62,501 nt of DNA from an uncultured Oscillospiraceae bacterium (GCA_934670025.1 CAKUOS010000006.1:1-62501), one strand, 5' to 3'; positions 41,704-50,018 are shown, counted from the stretch's first letter. Made by a program: numbers and translations. Notes: a model not told the origin generated them from the sequence alone.

Positions 41704-42870
41704 ATGCAGGAAATGAGCAGAAAAAACAGATTATTCACCGACTCCGTCATCCGCCGCATGACGCGCGTGTCGCTCGCGTGCGGCGCGATCAACCTGGCGC
41801 AGGGATTCCCGGATTTTGATCCGCCCAAGGCGCTGACCGACCGGCTGGCCGAAGTTTCGGCCCTCGGCCCGCACCAGTACCCCATCACGATGGGCGCGCC
41901 GAATTTCCGGCAGGCGCTCGCGCGCAAGGCCGGGCGCTTCATGGGCCGCACGCTCGACCCTGAAACGGAGATGGTCATCACCATCGGCTCGACCGAGGCC
42001 ATGGTCGACACGATCTTCGCGCTGACGAACCCCGGCGACAAGATCATCATGTTCTCCCCGTACTTTGAAAACTACCGCGCGCAGGCCATCATGGCCGACT
42101 GCGAACCGGTGTTCGTGCCGCTCAACCCGCCCGCATTCGGCTTTGATGCAAACGTACTGGAGGATGCGTTCAAAGCCGGCGCCAAGGCCATCCTCATCTG
42201 CAACCCCTCGAACCCCTCGGGCAAGGTCTTTACGTATGACGAGCTGAAGCTCATCTCGGAGCTGTGCATCAAATACGACGCCTTCGCCATCATGGACGAG
42301 GTGTACGAACACATCATCTACGATGGCCACAAGCACATCTACATGAACAGCCTGCCCGGTATGTGGGAGCGCACGGTCAGCTGCTCGAGCCTGTCCAAGA
42401 CGTACTCCATCACGGGCTGGCGTCTGGGCTACGCCATCGCGCCGCAGCCGATCATGGACCGCATCAAGCAGTACCACGACTTCAACACCGTCGGCGCGCC
42501 GTCGCCCCTCATGGAGGCCGCCGTCGTCGGCCTCGATATGCCCGACAGCTACTACAAGGAATTCGGCGACCACTACGCGCACATGAAAAAGATCTTCACC
42601 GGCGGCCTGAAGGACATCGGCATCCCCTTCACCGACCCCCAGGGCGCGTATTTCGTGCTGGCCGACATCGGCCCGTATCTGCGCAAGGGCGAATCCGACC
42701 TCGATTTCTGCCTGGAAATGGCCGAGAAGGTCGGCGTGGCGTGCGTGCCGGGCTCGTCGTTCTTCAACGAGAACATCAACAACATCGTCCGCGTCCACTT
42801 CGCCAAAAAGGACGAGACGCTCTATGAAGCGCTCGAGCGGCTGTCGCATCTGAAGGAAAAAATGAAATAA
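41704..42870 (+). CDS. Class I/II PLP-dependent aminotransferase
   Basis: A 388-residue fold-type I aminotransferase. It has INLAQGFPDFDPP, the ring-stacking/phosphate region GSTEAMVDTIFA, NPSNPSGKV, DEVYEHIIYDG, and the PLP lysine in SSLSKTYSITGWRLGYA, with the substrate-carboxylate Arg near NIVRVHF. As final gene of the Phe T-box operon it probably converts arylpyruvate to aromatic amino acid (or the reverse). Confidence 0.92.
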   Translation: MQEMSRKNRLFTDSVIRRMTRVSLACGAINLAQGFPDFDPPKALTDRLAEVSALGPHQYPITMGAPNFRQALARKAGRFMGRTLDPETEMVITIGSTEAMVDTIFALTNPGDKIIMFSPYFENYRAQAIMADCEPVFVPLNPPAFGFDANVLEDAFKAGAKAILICNPSNPSGKVFTYDELKLISELCIKYDAFAIMDEVYEHIIYDGHKHIYMNSLPGMWERTVSCSSLSKTYSITGWRLGYAIAPQPIMDRIKQYHDFNTVGAPSPLMEAAVVGLDMPDSYYKEFGDHYAHMKKIFTGGLKDIGIPFTDPQGAYFVLADIGPYLRKGESDLDFCLEMAEKVGVACVPGSSFFNENINNIVRVHFAKKDETLYEALERLSHLKEKMK

Positions 42871-42886
42871 ACGTACAGGCGAAAAA

Positions 42887-42918
42887 CCCGCTTCCGGTCG
42901 TTCCGGAAGCGGGTTTTT
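42887..42918 (+). terminator. Terminator of the aromatic operon
   Basis: CCCGCTTCCGG and CCGGAAGCGGG form an 11-pair stem around TCGTT, followed by T5, 17 bases after the aminotransferase stop. Confidence 0.9.
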
Positions 42919-42967
42919 GTATATTTATGCACAATATATCACCTTTGGTATTGCCTGTAAAGTTTTT

Positions 42968-43085
42968 TCAGTGCGTTTCGTTGTACTCCGCCATCGATTC
43001 ATGCAGCCAGCGGACAAATCCCTGCACCTTGCGCGCATTCTCCTTCAGGAAGCTGACGTAGTAGCTGCGCATGATGCGCTCGGAG
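42968..43085 (-). pseudogene. C-terminal remnant of a LysR-type regulator (probable)
   Basis: The minus strand encodes SERIMRSYYVSFLKENARKV then QGFVRWLHESMAEYNETH before a stop. The SFLKEN..xVxxFVxWL pattern resembles the end of LysR-type effector-binding domains. Upstream the frame runs into sequence that belongs to the opposite-strand remnant, so everything N-terminal has been deleted. Confidence 0.55.
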
Positions 43086-43339
43086 CGATCGAACGGGATA
43101 ACCCCTATGAGGTGCGCAAGCAGATCCCGAACCTCGGCATCATCGGCGGTCTGGACGTCACGGTCATGGGCACCGGCACGCCCGGACAGTGCGTCGACAT
43201 GGCCAAGCGCGCCATCGACGAGCTCGGCCGCGACGGCGGCTTCTGGCTCGGCTGCAACAAGTTCGTCACGTATGAAAACGACATGAATTCGGAAAATCTG
43301 AAGGCCGTTTCCGATTTCGTCATGGAATACAAAGGATAA
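43086..43339 (+). pseudogene. C-terminal remnant of a uroporphyrinogen-decarboxylase-family (URO-D) protein
   Basis: Reads PYEVRKQIPNLGIIGGLDVT, VMGTGTPGQCVDMAKRAIDE, and GGFWLGCNKFVTYENDMNSE before a stop. This matches the end of URO-D-type methyltransferases (MtaA/CmuA-like). Only about 80 residues are left; the 5' part is lost at the junction with the opposite-strand remnant near 43085. Confidence 0.65.
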
Positions 43340-43351
43340 GGAGTGTATACT

Positions 43352-43480
43352 ATGGTCGATCTGAACAAATATCCCGAGGCAATGGAAGAGATCATCAAGC
43401 ACATGGACTTCATGCCGGACGATTACAACGCCCGCAAAATGATCTTCTGGTTCTCCATCAATATGTCCCTGTTCTATTGA
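43352..43480 (+). CDS. 42-residue protein or N-terminal gene remnant
   Basis: MVDLNKYPEAMEEIIKHMDF then MPDDYNARKMIFWFSINMSLFY, with a strong AAGGAG before the ATG and 12 bases after the URO-D remnant. It could be a complete small protein of the lost methyltransferase cluster or the start of a truncated gene. No family recognised. Confidence 0.45.
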   Translation: MVDLNKYPEAMEEIIKHMDFMPDDYNARKMIFWFSINMSLFY

Positions 43481-43495
43481 TATCTGTTATCCAAG

Positions 43496-43526
43496 CTGCC
43501 GGCGGAACTCTGTGTTCCGCCGGCAG
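43496..43526. other. Perfect hairpin without T-run
   Basis: CTGCCGGCGGAAC and GTTCCGCCGGCAG form a 13-pair stem around TCTGT, 15 bases after the stop at 43480 and before the aldo/keto reductase. No T-run follows on either strand, so it may be an mRNA-stabilising or damaged terminator stem. Confidence 0.55.
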
Positions 43527-43562
43527 TGCGCCATATCTGCATGCAGAAAAGGAGGCTTTTCC

Positions 43563-44762
43563 ATGCAATACCGGACGCTCGGCCGCACGCAGCTTCGCGT
43601 CAGCGAGATCGGACTCGGCAGCGTCGGCTTTGAAAAGGTCATCGACCACCGGCGCACGCAGGACATCATCGACTGCGCGCCGGCAAACGGCGTCAATTGC
43701 GTCAGCTGGCAAGAGCACACGCGCTTGCCCTTGTCAACTGACGCTTTCATCGACATCTACAACGCGCACCCGCAGGTGCGCACCAACATCGGCGACGCGC
43801 TGCACCGCCACCCGCGCGAAAGTTACATTTTGCAGGGGCGCTTCGGCAATATCTTCGACCGGACCGGCCAGTACCACCGCACACGGCTGGTCGACGAGGC
43901 CATGTGGAGCTACGAAGATTTTCTGCGGCGGATGCACACCGATTATGTGGACATTGAGCTGCTGCACAACTGCGACGAAGCGGACGATTTCGCTTCCATC
44001 GTGGACGGCGGGCTGCTGGCGCGTGCACAGGAACTCAAAAAGAGCGGTGCGGTCGGGTATCTCGGCATTTCCACGCACAACCCCGCCATTGCGCGCAAGG
44101 CCGTGGAGCTCGGCTGTCTGGACGTCATCCTGCTGAGCCTCAACCCGGCCTACGACATGATGGCCCCCGGCGCCGACCAGAGCGCCGTCCTTCAGGGCAT
44201 CCGTCAGGGCGGCTATACCGGCATCAGCCCGGCACGCGCCGCGCTCTATAACCTCTGCGCGGCCAACGGCGTGGCCATCACGGTCATGAAGGGCTTCGCG
44301 GCAGGTCTGCTGCTCCGGGAAAACGAGTCGCCCTTCGGCCGCGCCATGACGAGCACGCAGTGCATCCGGTACTGTCTCGACCGGCCGGCCGTGGCCTCCG
44401 TGATGGCGGGCGCCGTCACGGTAGAGGAGCTGCGGGCCGCGCTGCGCTTCTGCGACCCGGCGGAAAACCGCGACTATTCCTCCTTCCTCGCGTCGGTGCC
44501 CAGCGCGAGCTTCCGCGGGCACTGTATGTACTGCGGCCACTGCGCGCCGTGTACGAGCGTCATCGACGTGGCCGCCGTAAACCGCTGCGTCGATCTGGCG
44601 CAGGTGCAGTCGTGCGTGCCGCCCACGGTCAGGGAGCATTATGCGCAGCTGGCGCACCACGCGGAGGACTGCGTGGAATGCGGCGCGTGCATGACGCGCT
44701 GCCCGTTCGGCGTCGACGTCATCAAAAAGATGCGGGACGCGAAGGAAATTTTCGGCTATTGA
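43563..44762 (+). CDS. Aldo/keto reductase with C-terminal [4Fe-4S] domain and an in-frame insert
   Basis: A 399-residue AKR-fold protein with a ferredoxin-like tail (HCMYCGHCAPC and CVECGACMTRCPFGVDV). N-terminal RTLGRTQLRVSEIGLGS and central GYLGISTHNPAIARKAVE, SLNPAYDM are typical of the clostridial Fe-S AKR group. Relatives, from memory, have GVNxIDxYN at the first catalytic strand; here about 16 residues (CVSWQEHTRLPLSTDA) separate GVN from FIDIYN, encoded by a 48-nt palindrome. The insert is next to the active-site Asp and may impair activity. AAAGGAGG precedes the ATG. Confidence 0.82.
   Translation: MQYRTLGRTQLRVSEIGLGSVGFEKVIDHRRTQDIIDCAPANGVNCVSWQEHTRLPLSTDAFIDIYNAHPQVRTNIGDALHRHPRESYILQGRFGNIFDRTGQYHRTRLVDEAMWSYEDFLRRMHTDYVDIELLHNCDEADDFASIVDGGLLARAQELKKSGAVGYLGISTHNPAIARKAVELGCLDVILLSLNPAYDMMAPGADQSAVLQGIRQGGYTGISPARAALYNLCAANGVAITVMKGFAAGLLLRENESPFGRAMTSTQCIRYCLDRPAVASVMAGAVTVEELRAALRFCDPAENRDYSSFLASVPSASFRGHCMYCGHCAPCTSVIDVAAVNRCVDLAQVQSCVPPTVREHYAQLAHHAEDCVECGACMTRCPFGVDVIKKMRDAKEIFGY
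43698..43745. repeat. 48-nt palindromic insert in the aldo/keto reductase gene
   Basis: The outer arms GCGTCAGCTGGCAAG and CTTGTCAACTGACGC are near-perfect reverse complements, with further pairing inside. Its length is a multiple of three and it carries no stop in the reading frame, so the gene stays open. Confidence 0.7.
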
Positions 44763-44886
44763 GTGGTTTTGCAGACGCTTGTCTCTGCGTTGTGCCTGTA
44801 AGAGGCCGACGCGCGTCAGAAACGGCTTTGACGAAATGAGCCGCCGCAAGCGCCGCCTCTTATTCTCTAAAGCCGTTTCTTCCTTT

Positions 44887-44921
44887 CCAAACCGCAGGCC
44901 AAGCCTGCGGTTTGGTTTTTT
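44887..44921 (+). terminator. Terminator after the aldo/keto reductase
   Basis: CCAAACCGCAGGC and GCCTGCGGTTTGG pair around CAA and are followed by T6. The stem belongs to the recurring CAGACCGCAA family with several base changes. Confidence 0.82.
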
Positions 44922-45088
44922 GATGAAACTTTCCGGGAAGGTGTAGGGGCCGATGCAAAAGAAGCATTCCGCAAACCAAGTTGCGGTTCAGTTCCCTGCG
45001 CCCGCAGGCGCACATTGCAAATTTTTGAGCGCCGACACCGCCATCACAAACAATGGCGTGCTCTTTCGGCCGTCAAAAATAGATAGGC

Positions 45089-45122
45089 AAAAAGGGCGGT
45101 CCGTGTGGGCCGTCCCTTTTTT
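45089..45122. terminator. Bidirectional terminator-like hairpin
   Basis: AAAAAGGGCGG and CCGTCCCTTTTTT pair (one mismatch) around TCCGTGTGGG, with A/T tails suited to termination in both directions. Confidence 0.6.
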
Positions 45123-45314
45123 GAGAAGATACGTGATGGCGGTTTTTGAGTAAAAAAGCGTCCTTTTCTCCCCAATCTTTTCCCACGCACGGGAAAAGAT
45201 TGGGCCGTCGGAGACACGTCGGAAGCGGCTTTGCCGAAACGAATCATCGTGCATCAGAAACGCAAACCGAGTTTGCGTTTCTGTTTATGATTCTTTAAAT
45301 CCGCTCCGATGCGC

Positions 45315-45950
45315 TTATGCGCCGGTGAAGGTCCTGCAATACGGCGCGAGGCAGCAGCGCGCGCAGTCGGGCCGCCGCGCCACGCAGACCGCGCGGCCGT
45401 GCAGCACGATGCGGTGGCAGAAGTCGGACGACTCTTCGGGCGGCAGGATGGCGCGCAGCTGCTCCTCGACCCTGGCCGGGTCCTTGCCCTGCGACAGCCC
45501 CAAAAGACCGCAGATGCGGATGCAGTGCGTGTCGCAGACGACCGCGCCCGGCTCGCCGTACAGATCGCCCAACAGCAGATTTGCCGTCTTGCGGCCGACG
45601 CCCGGCAGACGCAGCAGCTCCTTCATCGTGCCGGGCACTTTGCCGCCGTATTCGTCCCGCAGCATCCGGCAGGCGAGAACGATATCCTCCGCCTTGTGCT
45701 TATAAAACCCGCACGAGTGGACATAGCCCTCGACCTCGGCGATATCCGCCTTCGCGAACGCCTCCAGCGTCGGATAGCGCGCAAAAAGCGCGGGCGTGAC
45801 CATATTGACGCGCGCGTCGGTACACTGCGCCGACAACCGCACGGCGATCATCAGCTCATAATCCTTTCCATAGTGCAGCGCGCACATCGATTCCGGGTAT
45901 TCCTCTTTCAGCGCGGCAATGATCCCCGCGACACGTTCGGCAGTTTCCAT
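45315..45950 (-). CDS. nth: Endonuclease III (DNA glycosylase/AP lyase)
   Basis: Base-excision repair enzyme for oxidised pyrimidines. The 211-residue protein has the helix-hairpin-helix LLRLPGVGRKTANLLLGD with the catalytic lysine, the catalytic Asp in VVCDTHCIRI, and the [4Fe-4S] loop CVARRPDCARCCLAPYC with C-x6-C-x2-C-x5-C spacing. ATG at 45950 has GGAGG seven bases upstream. Monocistronic and divergent from rarA. Confidence 0.95.
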   Translation of the reverse strand: METAERVAGIIAALKEEYPESMCALHYGKDYELMIAVRLSAQCTDARVNMVTPALFARYPTLEAFAKADIAEVEGYVHSCGFYKHKAEDIVLACRMLRDEYGGKVPGTMKELLRLPGVGRKTANLLLGDLYGEPGAVVCDTHCIRICGLLGLSQGKDPARVEEQLRAILPPEESSDFCHRIVLHGRAVCVARRPDCARCCLAPYCRTFTGA

Positions 45951-46010
45951 CCCTGCACCTCCCTGCTTTTTGTCATATTGTATCATAAACCGCGCGGAAA
46001 GAAAACCGCC

Positions 46011-46039
46011 TTGTATTTCCGCGCGGATTTTTGTATAAT
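46011..46039 (+). promoter_or_regulatory. Promoter of the rarA-spoIIGA-sigE region
   Basis: TTGTAT (46011-46016) and TATAAT (46034-46039) with a 17-base spacer, 32 bases before the rarA ATG. Confidence 0.78.
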
Positions 46040-46071
46040 GGAGGAACTGTGAACCAAAGGAGGCGATCCGG

Positions 46072-47340
46072 ATGTATCAGCCACTGGCAGACCTGCTGCG
46101 CCCGCAGGAGCTTTCCGACGTGTGCGGACAGCAGCATATTCTGGGCGAAACCGGCCTTCTGCGCCGCATCATCGAGACGGGCGCGGTGCCGAACATGATC
46201 TTCTACGGTCCGTCGGGCACCGGCAAAACGACCGTCGCCAACCTCATCGCAAAAAAGACGCAGCGAAAATTATGTAAACTCAACGCCACGACGGCGTCCT
46301 CCGCCGACATCAAGGAGATCTACGCGCAGCTCGACACGTTTTTAGCGCCGAACGGGGTGCTGCTGTACCTCGACGAGATCCAGTACTTCAACAAAAAGCA
46401 GCAGCAGACGCTGCTGGAATACATTGAAAACGGCAAGATCACGCTCATCGCCTCGACGACGGAAAACCCGTATTTCTACGTCTACAACGCCATTTTGTCG
46501 CGCTCGACGGTGTTCGAGTTCAAATCCGTGGAGCCCGCGGAGGCCGAAAAGGCCGTGGGCCGGGCGCTGAACTTCCTCGAATCGCGCGACGGCGTGACCA
46601 TCCTTCCGGAGGCCGGCGTGACGGCGCACATCGCCCGCTCCTGCGGCGGCGATATCCGCAAGGCGCTCAACGCCGTGGAGTTTCTCTATACCGCCACGCG
46701 CCCGGAAAACGGCGTGGTGAAGCTGACGCTCGCCGATGCGAAGCAGGTCTCGCAGCGCTCGGCCATGCGGTACGACAAATCCGGAGACGACCACTACGAC
46801 GATCTTTCCGCGCTCATGAAGTCCATCCGCGGCTCCGACCCGGACGCAGCGGTACACTATCTGGCGCGGTTTCTCGAGGCCGGCGATCTGCCGTCGGCGT
46901 GCCGCCGCATTCTTTGCTCCGTGGCCGAGGACATCGGCCTTGCGTACCCGATGGCGCTGCCGATCGTCAAGGCGTGCGTCGACAGCGCGCTCCAGCTGGG
47001 TCTTCCGGAGGCGCGGCTTCCGCTGGCGGACGCCGTGATCCTGCTGGCCACGGCGCCGAAGTCCAACTCCGGGTGCATGGCCATCGACGCGGCCATCGCC
47101 GACGTCAAGGCCGGCAAAACCGGCCCGGTGCCGCGCGAGCTGCAAAACGTCCACGCCGACGGCACGGGCTTCGAGCGCGAGCAGGGCTATCTCTACCCGC
47201 ATAATTACCCGAACCACTGGGTGAAGCAGCAATACCTCCCCGACGCCATCCGCGACCGCGTCTACTACGTCTACGGCGAAAACAAGACGGAGCAGGCCGC
47301 GAAGCGCTACTGGGACGAGATCAAAAAACAAGGAGGCTGA
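46072..47340 (+). CDS. rarA: Replication-associated recombination protein A (MgsA/RarA AAA ATPase)
   Basis: Clamp-loader-like AAA+ ATPase acting at stalled replication forks. The 422-residue protein has LADLLRPQELSDVCGQQHIL, Walker A GPSGTGKTTVA, Walker B LLYLDEIQYFNKKQQ, sensor 1 ASTTENP, and the C-terminal MgsA tetramerisation domain (SDPDAAVHYLARFLEAGD, YPHNYPNHWVKQQYLP). Confidence 0.93.
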   Translation: MYQPLADLLRPQELSDVCGQQHILGETGLLRRIIETGAVPNMIFYGPSGTGKTTVANLIAKKTQRKLCKLNATTASSADIKEIYAQLDTFLAPNGVLLYLDEIQYFNKKQQQTLLEYIENGKITLIASTTENPYFYVYNAILSRSTVFEFKSVEPAEAEKAVGRALNFLESRDGVTILPEAGVTAHIARSCGGDIRKALNAVEFLYTATRPENGVVKLTLADAKQVSQRSAMRYDKSGDDHYDDLSALMKSIRGSDPDAAVHYLARFLEAGDLPSACRRILCSVAEDIGLAYPMALPIVKACVDSALQLGLPEARLPLADAVILLATAPKSNSGCMAIDAAIADVKAGKTGPVPRELQNVHADGTGFEREQGYLYPHNYPNHWVKQQYLPDAIRDRVYYVYGENKTEQAAKRYWDEIKKQGG

Positions 47341-47343
47341 CGT

Positions 47344-47535
47344 ATGGACGTACAGGTCGGCGATCTGCTGGTGATGAAAAAGGCGCACCCCTGCGGCGCG
47401 AAGCAGTGGCTGGTGCTGCGCAGCGGTATGGATTTCCGTCTGCGCTGCACGGGCTGCGGGCACGAGCTGATGATCCCGCGCAGCAAGGCGGAGAAGAGCA
47501 TCCGTCAGATCCTGCGCGATGGGAAGCAGATCTGA
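47344..47535 (+). CDS. DUF951 family protein
   Basis: A 63-residue protein with KKAHPCGAKQWLVLRSGMDF then RLRCTGCGHELMIPR, the DUF951 signature with a probable zinc-binding CxxC. It follows rarA after three bases. Function unknown; widespread in Firmicutes. Confidence 0.9.
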   Translation: MDVQVGDLLVMKKAHPCGAKQWLVLRSGMDFRLRCTGCGHELMIPRSKAEKSIRQILRDGKQI

Positions 47536-47563
47536 CATTGCAAGGAAAATCTGACGAACGAAA

Positions 47564-47600
47564 GGCCGCAATTCCGATCGGAATTGCGACCGCTTTTTTT
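47564..47600 (+). terminator. Terminator before spoIIGA
   Basis: GCAATTCCG and CGGAATTGC pair with an AT-only centre, with flanking GGCC/GACC partial pairing and T7. It separates the housekeeping rarA transcript from the sporulation genes. Confidence 0.82.
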
Positions 47601-47654
47601 ATGCGCGCGGTGGTACGCTTGTTCCAACAGGCAAACGGAAAGGAGGCGCTGCGG

Positions 47655-48503
47655 TTGACGGTCTATGCGGACGAGGCGTTTTTGCTCAACGGGCTCATCG
47701 ACTATCTGCTGCTGCTTTGCGGCGCAAAGCTCTCCGGAGACGGCGCAGACCGCCGGCGCCTGCTGCTTGCGGCGCTGCTCGGCGGACTTTACGGCGCGGC
47801 GGCGCTCGTCCCGGCGCTCGGGTTTTTGCAGCTCGCGCCCATCCGGGCCGCAAGCCTCGCGGCGATGGTGCTGCTGGCCTACGGCGTGCGCCGCAGGACG
47901 CTGCGGACGGGGCTTTTGTTTCTGGCAGCCGCGTGCGCATTCGCGGGACTGGCCTTCGCGTGTACGCAGCTGTTCGGCACGGGCGTGCTGCTTCTGCCGG
48001 GCGGCGTGTATTATCCGGTGAGCTTTCCGGGACTCGTGCTGCTGGCGTCGCTGGCGTATCTGGCGTGCAGCACCATTTTCGCCTGTACGGCGCAGCACGG
48101 CGGCGGCGAGGTGCGCACGCTGCGCCTGTCTCTGGCGGGACGCAGCGCGCCGGTGCGCGCGCTGTGCGACACGGGCTGCACGCTGCGCGACCCCGTGACG
48201 GGCGAACGCGCCCTCGTTGCGGAGGCGGAGCTGCTGCAAACGCTCCTGCCGGGCGCGCACATCACCGCCGCGGAGCTTGCGGAGCCCGCTTCCCTGCTCC
48301 TGCGGCTGCATACGGCGCAGCCGCAGCTTGCCGCGCGGCTGCTGCATTATCGCGCCGTCGGCACGCAGTCGGGTCTGCTGCTGGCGCTGCGCTGCGGTCT
48401 GACCGATGAAAAAGGCCGCGAAACAAGCTGTCTGACGGCGTTCTCCCCGACGCCCGTCTCAGACGATGGAAGCTATCATGCGTTGATCGGAGGTAAGCTA
48501 TGA
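47655..48503 (+). CDS. spoIIGA: Sigma-E processing peptidase SpoIIGA
   Basis: Membrane aspartic protease that removes the pro-sequence of sigma-E in the mother cell. Start is TTG at 47655, eight bases behind AAAGGAGG, giving [20 protein letters not shown] as in other SpoIIGA proteins. Five hydrophobic segments fill residues 10-150, and the protease motif [16 protein letters not shown] follows (about residue 175) in the cytoplasmic domain. 282 residues. Its stop overlaps the sigE start. Confidence 0.92.
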   Translation: MTVYADEAFLLNGLIDYLLLLCGAKLSGDGADRRRLLLAALLGGLYGAAALVPALGFLQLAPIRAASLAAMVLLAYGVRRRTLRTGLLFLAAACAFAGLAFACTQLFGTGVLLLPGGVYYPVSFPGLVLLASLAYLACSTIFACTAQHGGGEVRTLRLSLAGRSAPVRALCDTGCTLRDPVTGERALVAEAELLQTLLPGAHITAAELAEPASLLLRLHTAQPQLAARLLHYRAVGTQSGLLLALRCGLTDEKGRETSCLTAFSPTPVSDDGSYHALIGGKL

Positions 48504-49213
48504 ACAAACTCACGCAGCTCACACAGCTGCTGCAAAGGCTGGGGCTTTTGCAGCCGGGAAAGATCATGTACATCGGCGGCAGCGACGTGCTGCCCGCACC
48601 CCTGAAGCCCGAGGAAGAGCGCAGCGCGCTCGCGCGCCTGCAAACAGGCGACGAAACGGCGCGTCAGACGCTCATCGAGCACAATCTGCGACTCGTGGTC
48701 TATATCGCGCGGCGCTTTGAGAACACCGGCGTCAATCTGGAGGATCTCATCTCCATCGGCACCATCGGCCTCATCAAGGCCGTCGGCACCTTCCGTCCGG
48801 ACCGCAACATCAAGCTGGCGACCTACGCCTCGCGCTGCATCGAAAACGAGATCCTGATGCACATCCGCAAGATCGCGGGCCAGAAGGCCGAAGTCTCGCT
48901 CGACGAGCCGATCAACACCGACTGGGACGGCAACGAGCTGCTCTTGTCGGACGTGCTCGGCACCGACGGCGACATCGTCATGCGTCCCTTGGAGGACGAC
49001 GTCGACCATCAGCTGCTGCGGCAGGCGCTCGGGAATCTCCCGGAGCGCGAAAAGCAGATCGTCTGTATGCGCTTCGGGCTCGGCGGCCGGCAGGAGAAGA
49101 CGCAGAAGGAGGTCGCCGACCTCATGGGCATCTCACAGTCGTATATTTCGCGCCTGGAAAAGCGCATCATGCTGCGCCTGCGGCGGGAGATCTCGCGCCA
49201 GCTGACCTGCTGA
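48500..49213 (+). CDS. sigE: Sporulation sigma factor sigma-E (pro-form)
   Basis: Mother-cell sigma factor. The 237-residue protein has an N-terminal pro-sequence ([20 protein letters not shown]), region 2 ([52 protein letters not shown]) and region 4 ([35 protein letters not shown]). ATG overlaps the spoIIGA end. In many clostridia sigG follows; here rex follows. Confidence 0.96.
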   Translation: MNKLTQLTQLLQRLGLLQPGKIMYIGGSDVLPAPLKPEEERSALARLQTGDETARQTLIEHNLRLVVYIARRFENTGVNLEDLISIGTIGLIKAVGTFRPDRNIKLATYASRCIENEILMHIRKIAGQKAEVSLDEPINTDWDGNELLLSDVLGTDGDIVMRPLEDDVDHQLLRQALGNLPEREKQIVCMRFGLGGRQEKTQKEVADLMGISQSYISRLEKRIMLRLRREISRQLTC

Positions 49214-49254
49214 GGCAGCGCCGCACAATTGCGCGGCGTTGCCCGAAAAAACGC

Positions 49255-49306
49255 TTGCAAATCGCCCCCGATTCTGCTATAAATATATCGATAAATAATA
49301 TCGATA
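49255..49306 (+). promoter_or_regulatory. rex promoter with repeated ATATCGATA boxes
   Basis: TTGCAA (49255-49260) and TATAAA (49278-49283) with a 17-base spacer. ATATCGATA occurs at 49285-49293 and 49298-49306, each containing the palindrome ATCGAT, just downstream of the -10 box, a good place for an operator. It differs from the TTGTGA...TCACAA Rex site. Confidence 0.6.
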
Positions 49307-49328
49307 TCAGGATAAAGGAAGCATCTAT

Positions 49329-49967
49329 ATGGAAAAAGAAATATCCCGCGCCACACTGCGCCGTCTGCCGACCTATCTCGCCTATCTCAAGGCCATGCCC
49401 GAGGACAGCAGCGCGCATATCTCCGCAACGGCGCTGGCCGCGGGTCTTCATATGGGCGAGGTGCAGGTGCGCAAGGATCTGGCGCTCGTCTCCAGCGGCG
49501 GCCGCCCGAAGATCGGCTATAACCGCGCGGCACTTATCAGCGATATCGAGCAGTTCCTCGGCTACGGCAACGCCAACGACGCCGTTCTGATCGGCGCGGG
49601 CAAGCTCGGCCGCGCGCTGCTCGGCTATTCGGGGTTTGCGGAATACGGGCTCAACATCGTCGCGGCGTTCGACGCCAACGACGCGCTCATCGGCACGCTC
49701 AAGACCGGCAAACCCATCATGCCGCTCTCGCGTCTGCCGGAGATCTGCCAGCGCGACAAGATCAAGATCGGCATCATCACCGTCCCGGCCGACAATGCGC
49801 AGGAGGTCTGCGATCTGCTCATCCGCAACGGCATCCGCGCCATCTGGAACTTCGCGCCGAAGCATCTGAACGTCCCGGACGACATTCTCGTGCAGAATGA
49901 AAACATGGCCGCGTCGCTGGCGCTGCTGTGCAAGCACCTCAACGAGCAGATCAAGTCTGCGGAATAA
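49329..49967 (+). CDS. rex: Redox-sensing transcriptional repressor Rex
   Basis: Senses the NADH/NAD ratio and represses fermentation and energy genes when NADH is low. The 212-residue protein has an N-terminal winged helix (ATLRRLPTYLAYLKAM, MGEVQVRKDLALVSSGGRPK), the Rossmann motif VLIGAGKLGRALLGY, and the C-terminal swap helix (ENMAASLALLCKHLNEQ). Confidence 0.95.
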   Translation: MEKEISRATLRRLPTYLAYLKAMPEDSSAHISATALAAGLHMGEVQVRKDLALVSSGGRPKIGYNRAALISDIEQFLGYGNANDAVLIGAGKLGRALLGYSGFAEYGLNIVAAFDANDALIGTLKTGKPIMPLSRLPEICQRDKIKIGIITVPADNAQEVCDLLIRNGIRAIWNFAPKHLNVPDDILVQNENMAASLALLCKHLNEQIKSAE

Positions 49968-49978
49968 CGAGATTTTTC

Positions 49979-50007
49979 TTGCGTTTTACCCCGGAATGCT
50001 GTATAAT
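49979..50007 (+). promoter_or_regulatory. tRNA-Leu promoter
   Basis: TTGCGT (49979-49984) and TATAAT (50002-50007) with a 17-base spacer, 11 bases before the tRNA. Confidence 0.78.
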
Positions 50008-50018
50008 GTTCTGGTAAT

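Larger units (their letters stand above)
44763..45314. other. 550-bp gene-free region of hairpins and repeat fragments
   Basis: No convincing gene is present. It contains the terminator at 44887-44921, a GTAGGGGCC fragment (copy F, 44943-44957), a bidirectional terminator-like hairpin (45089-45122), the long stem CCCAATCTTTTCCC/GGGAAAAGATTGGG (45171-45204) and a stem AGAAACGCAAAC/GTTTGCGTTTCT (about 45256-45282) with a T-rich tail that may end the nth transcript or rightward read-through. Confidence 0.6.

Noticed and set aside
44953..45254. Frames of 66-88 codons on both strands in the gap before nth
   Set aside because: They overlap hairpins and repeat fragments, lack good ribosome sites and resemble nothing known.
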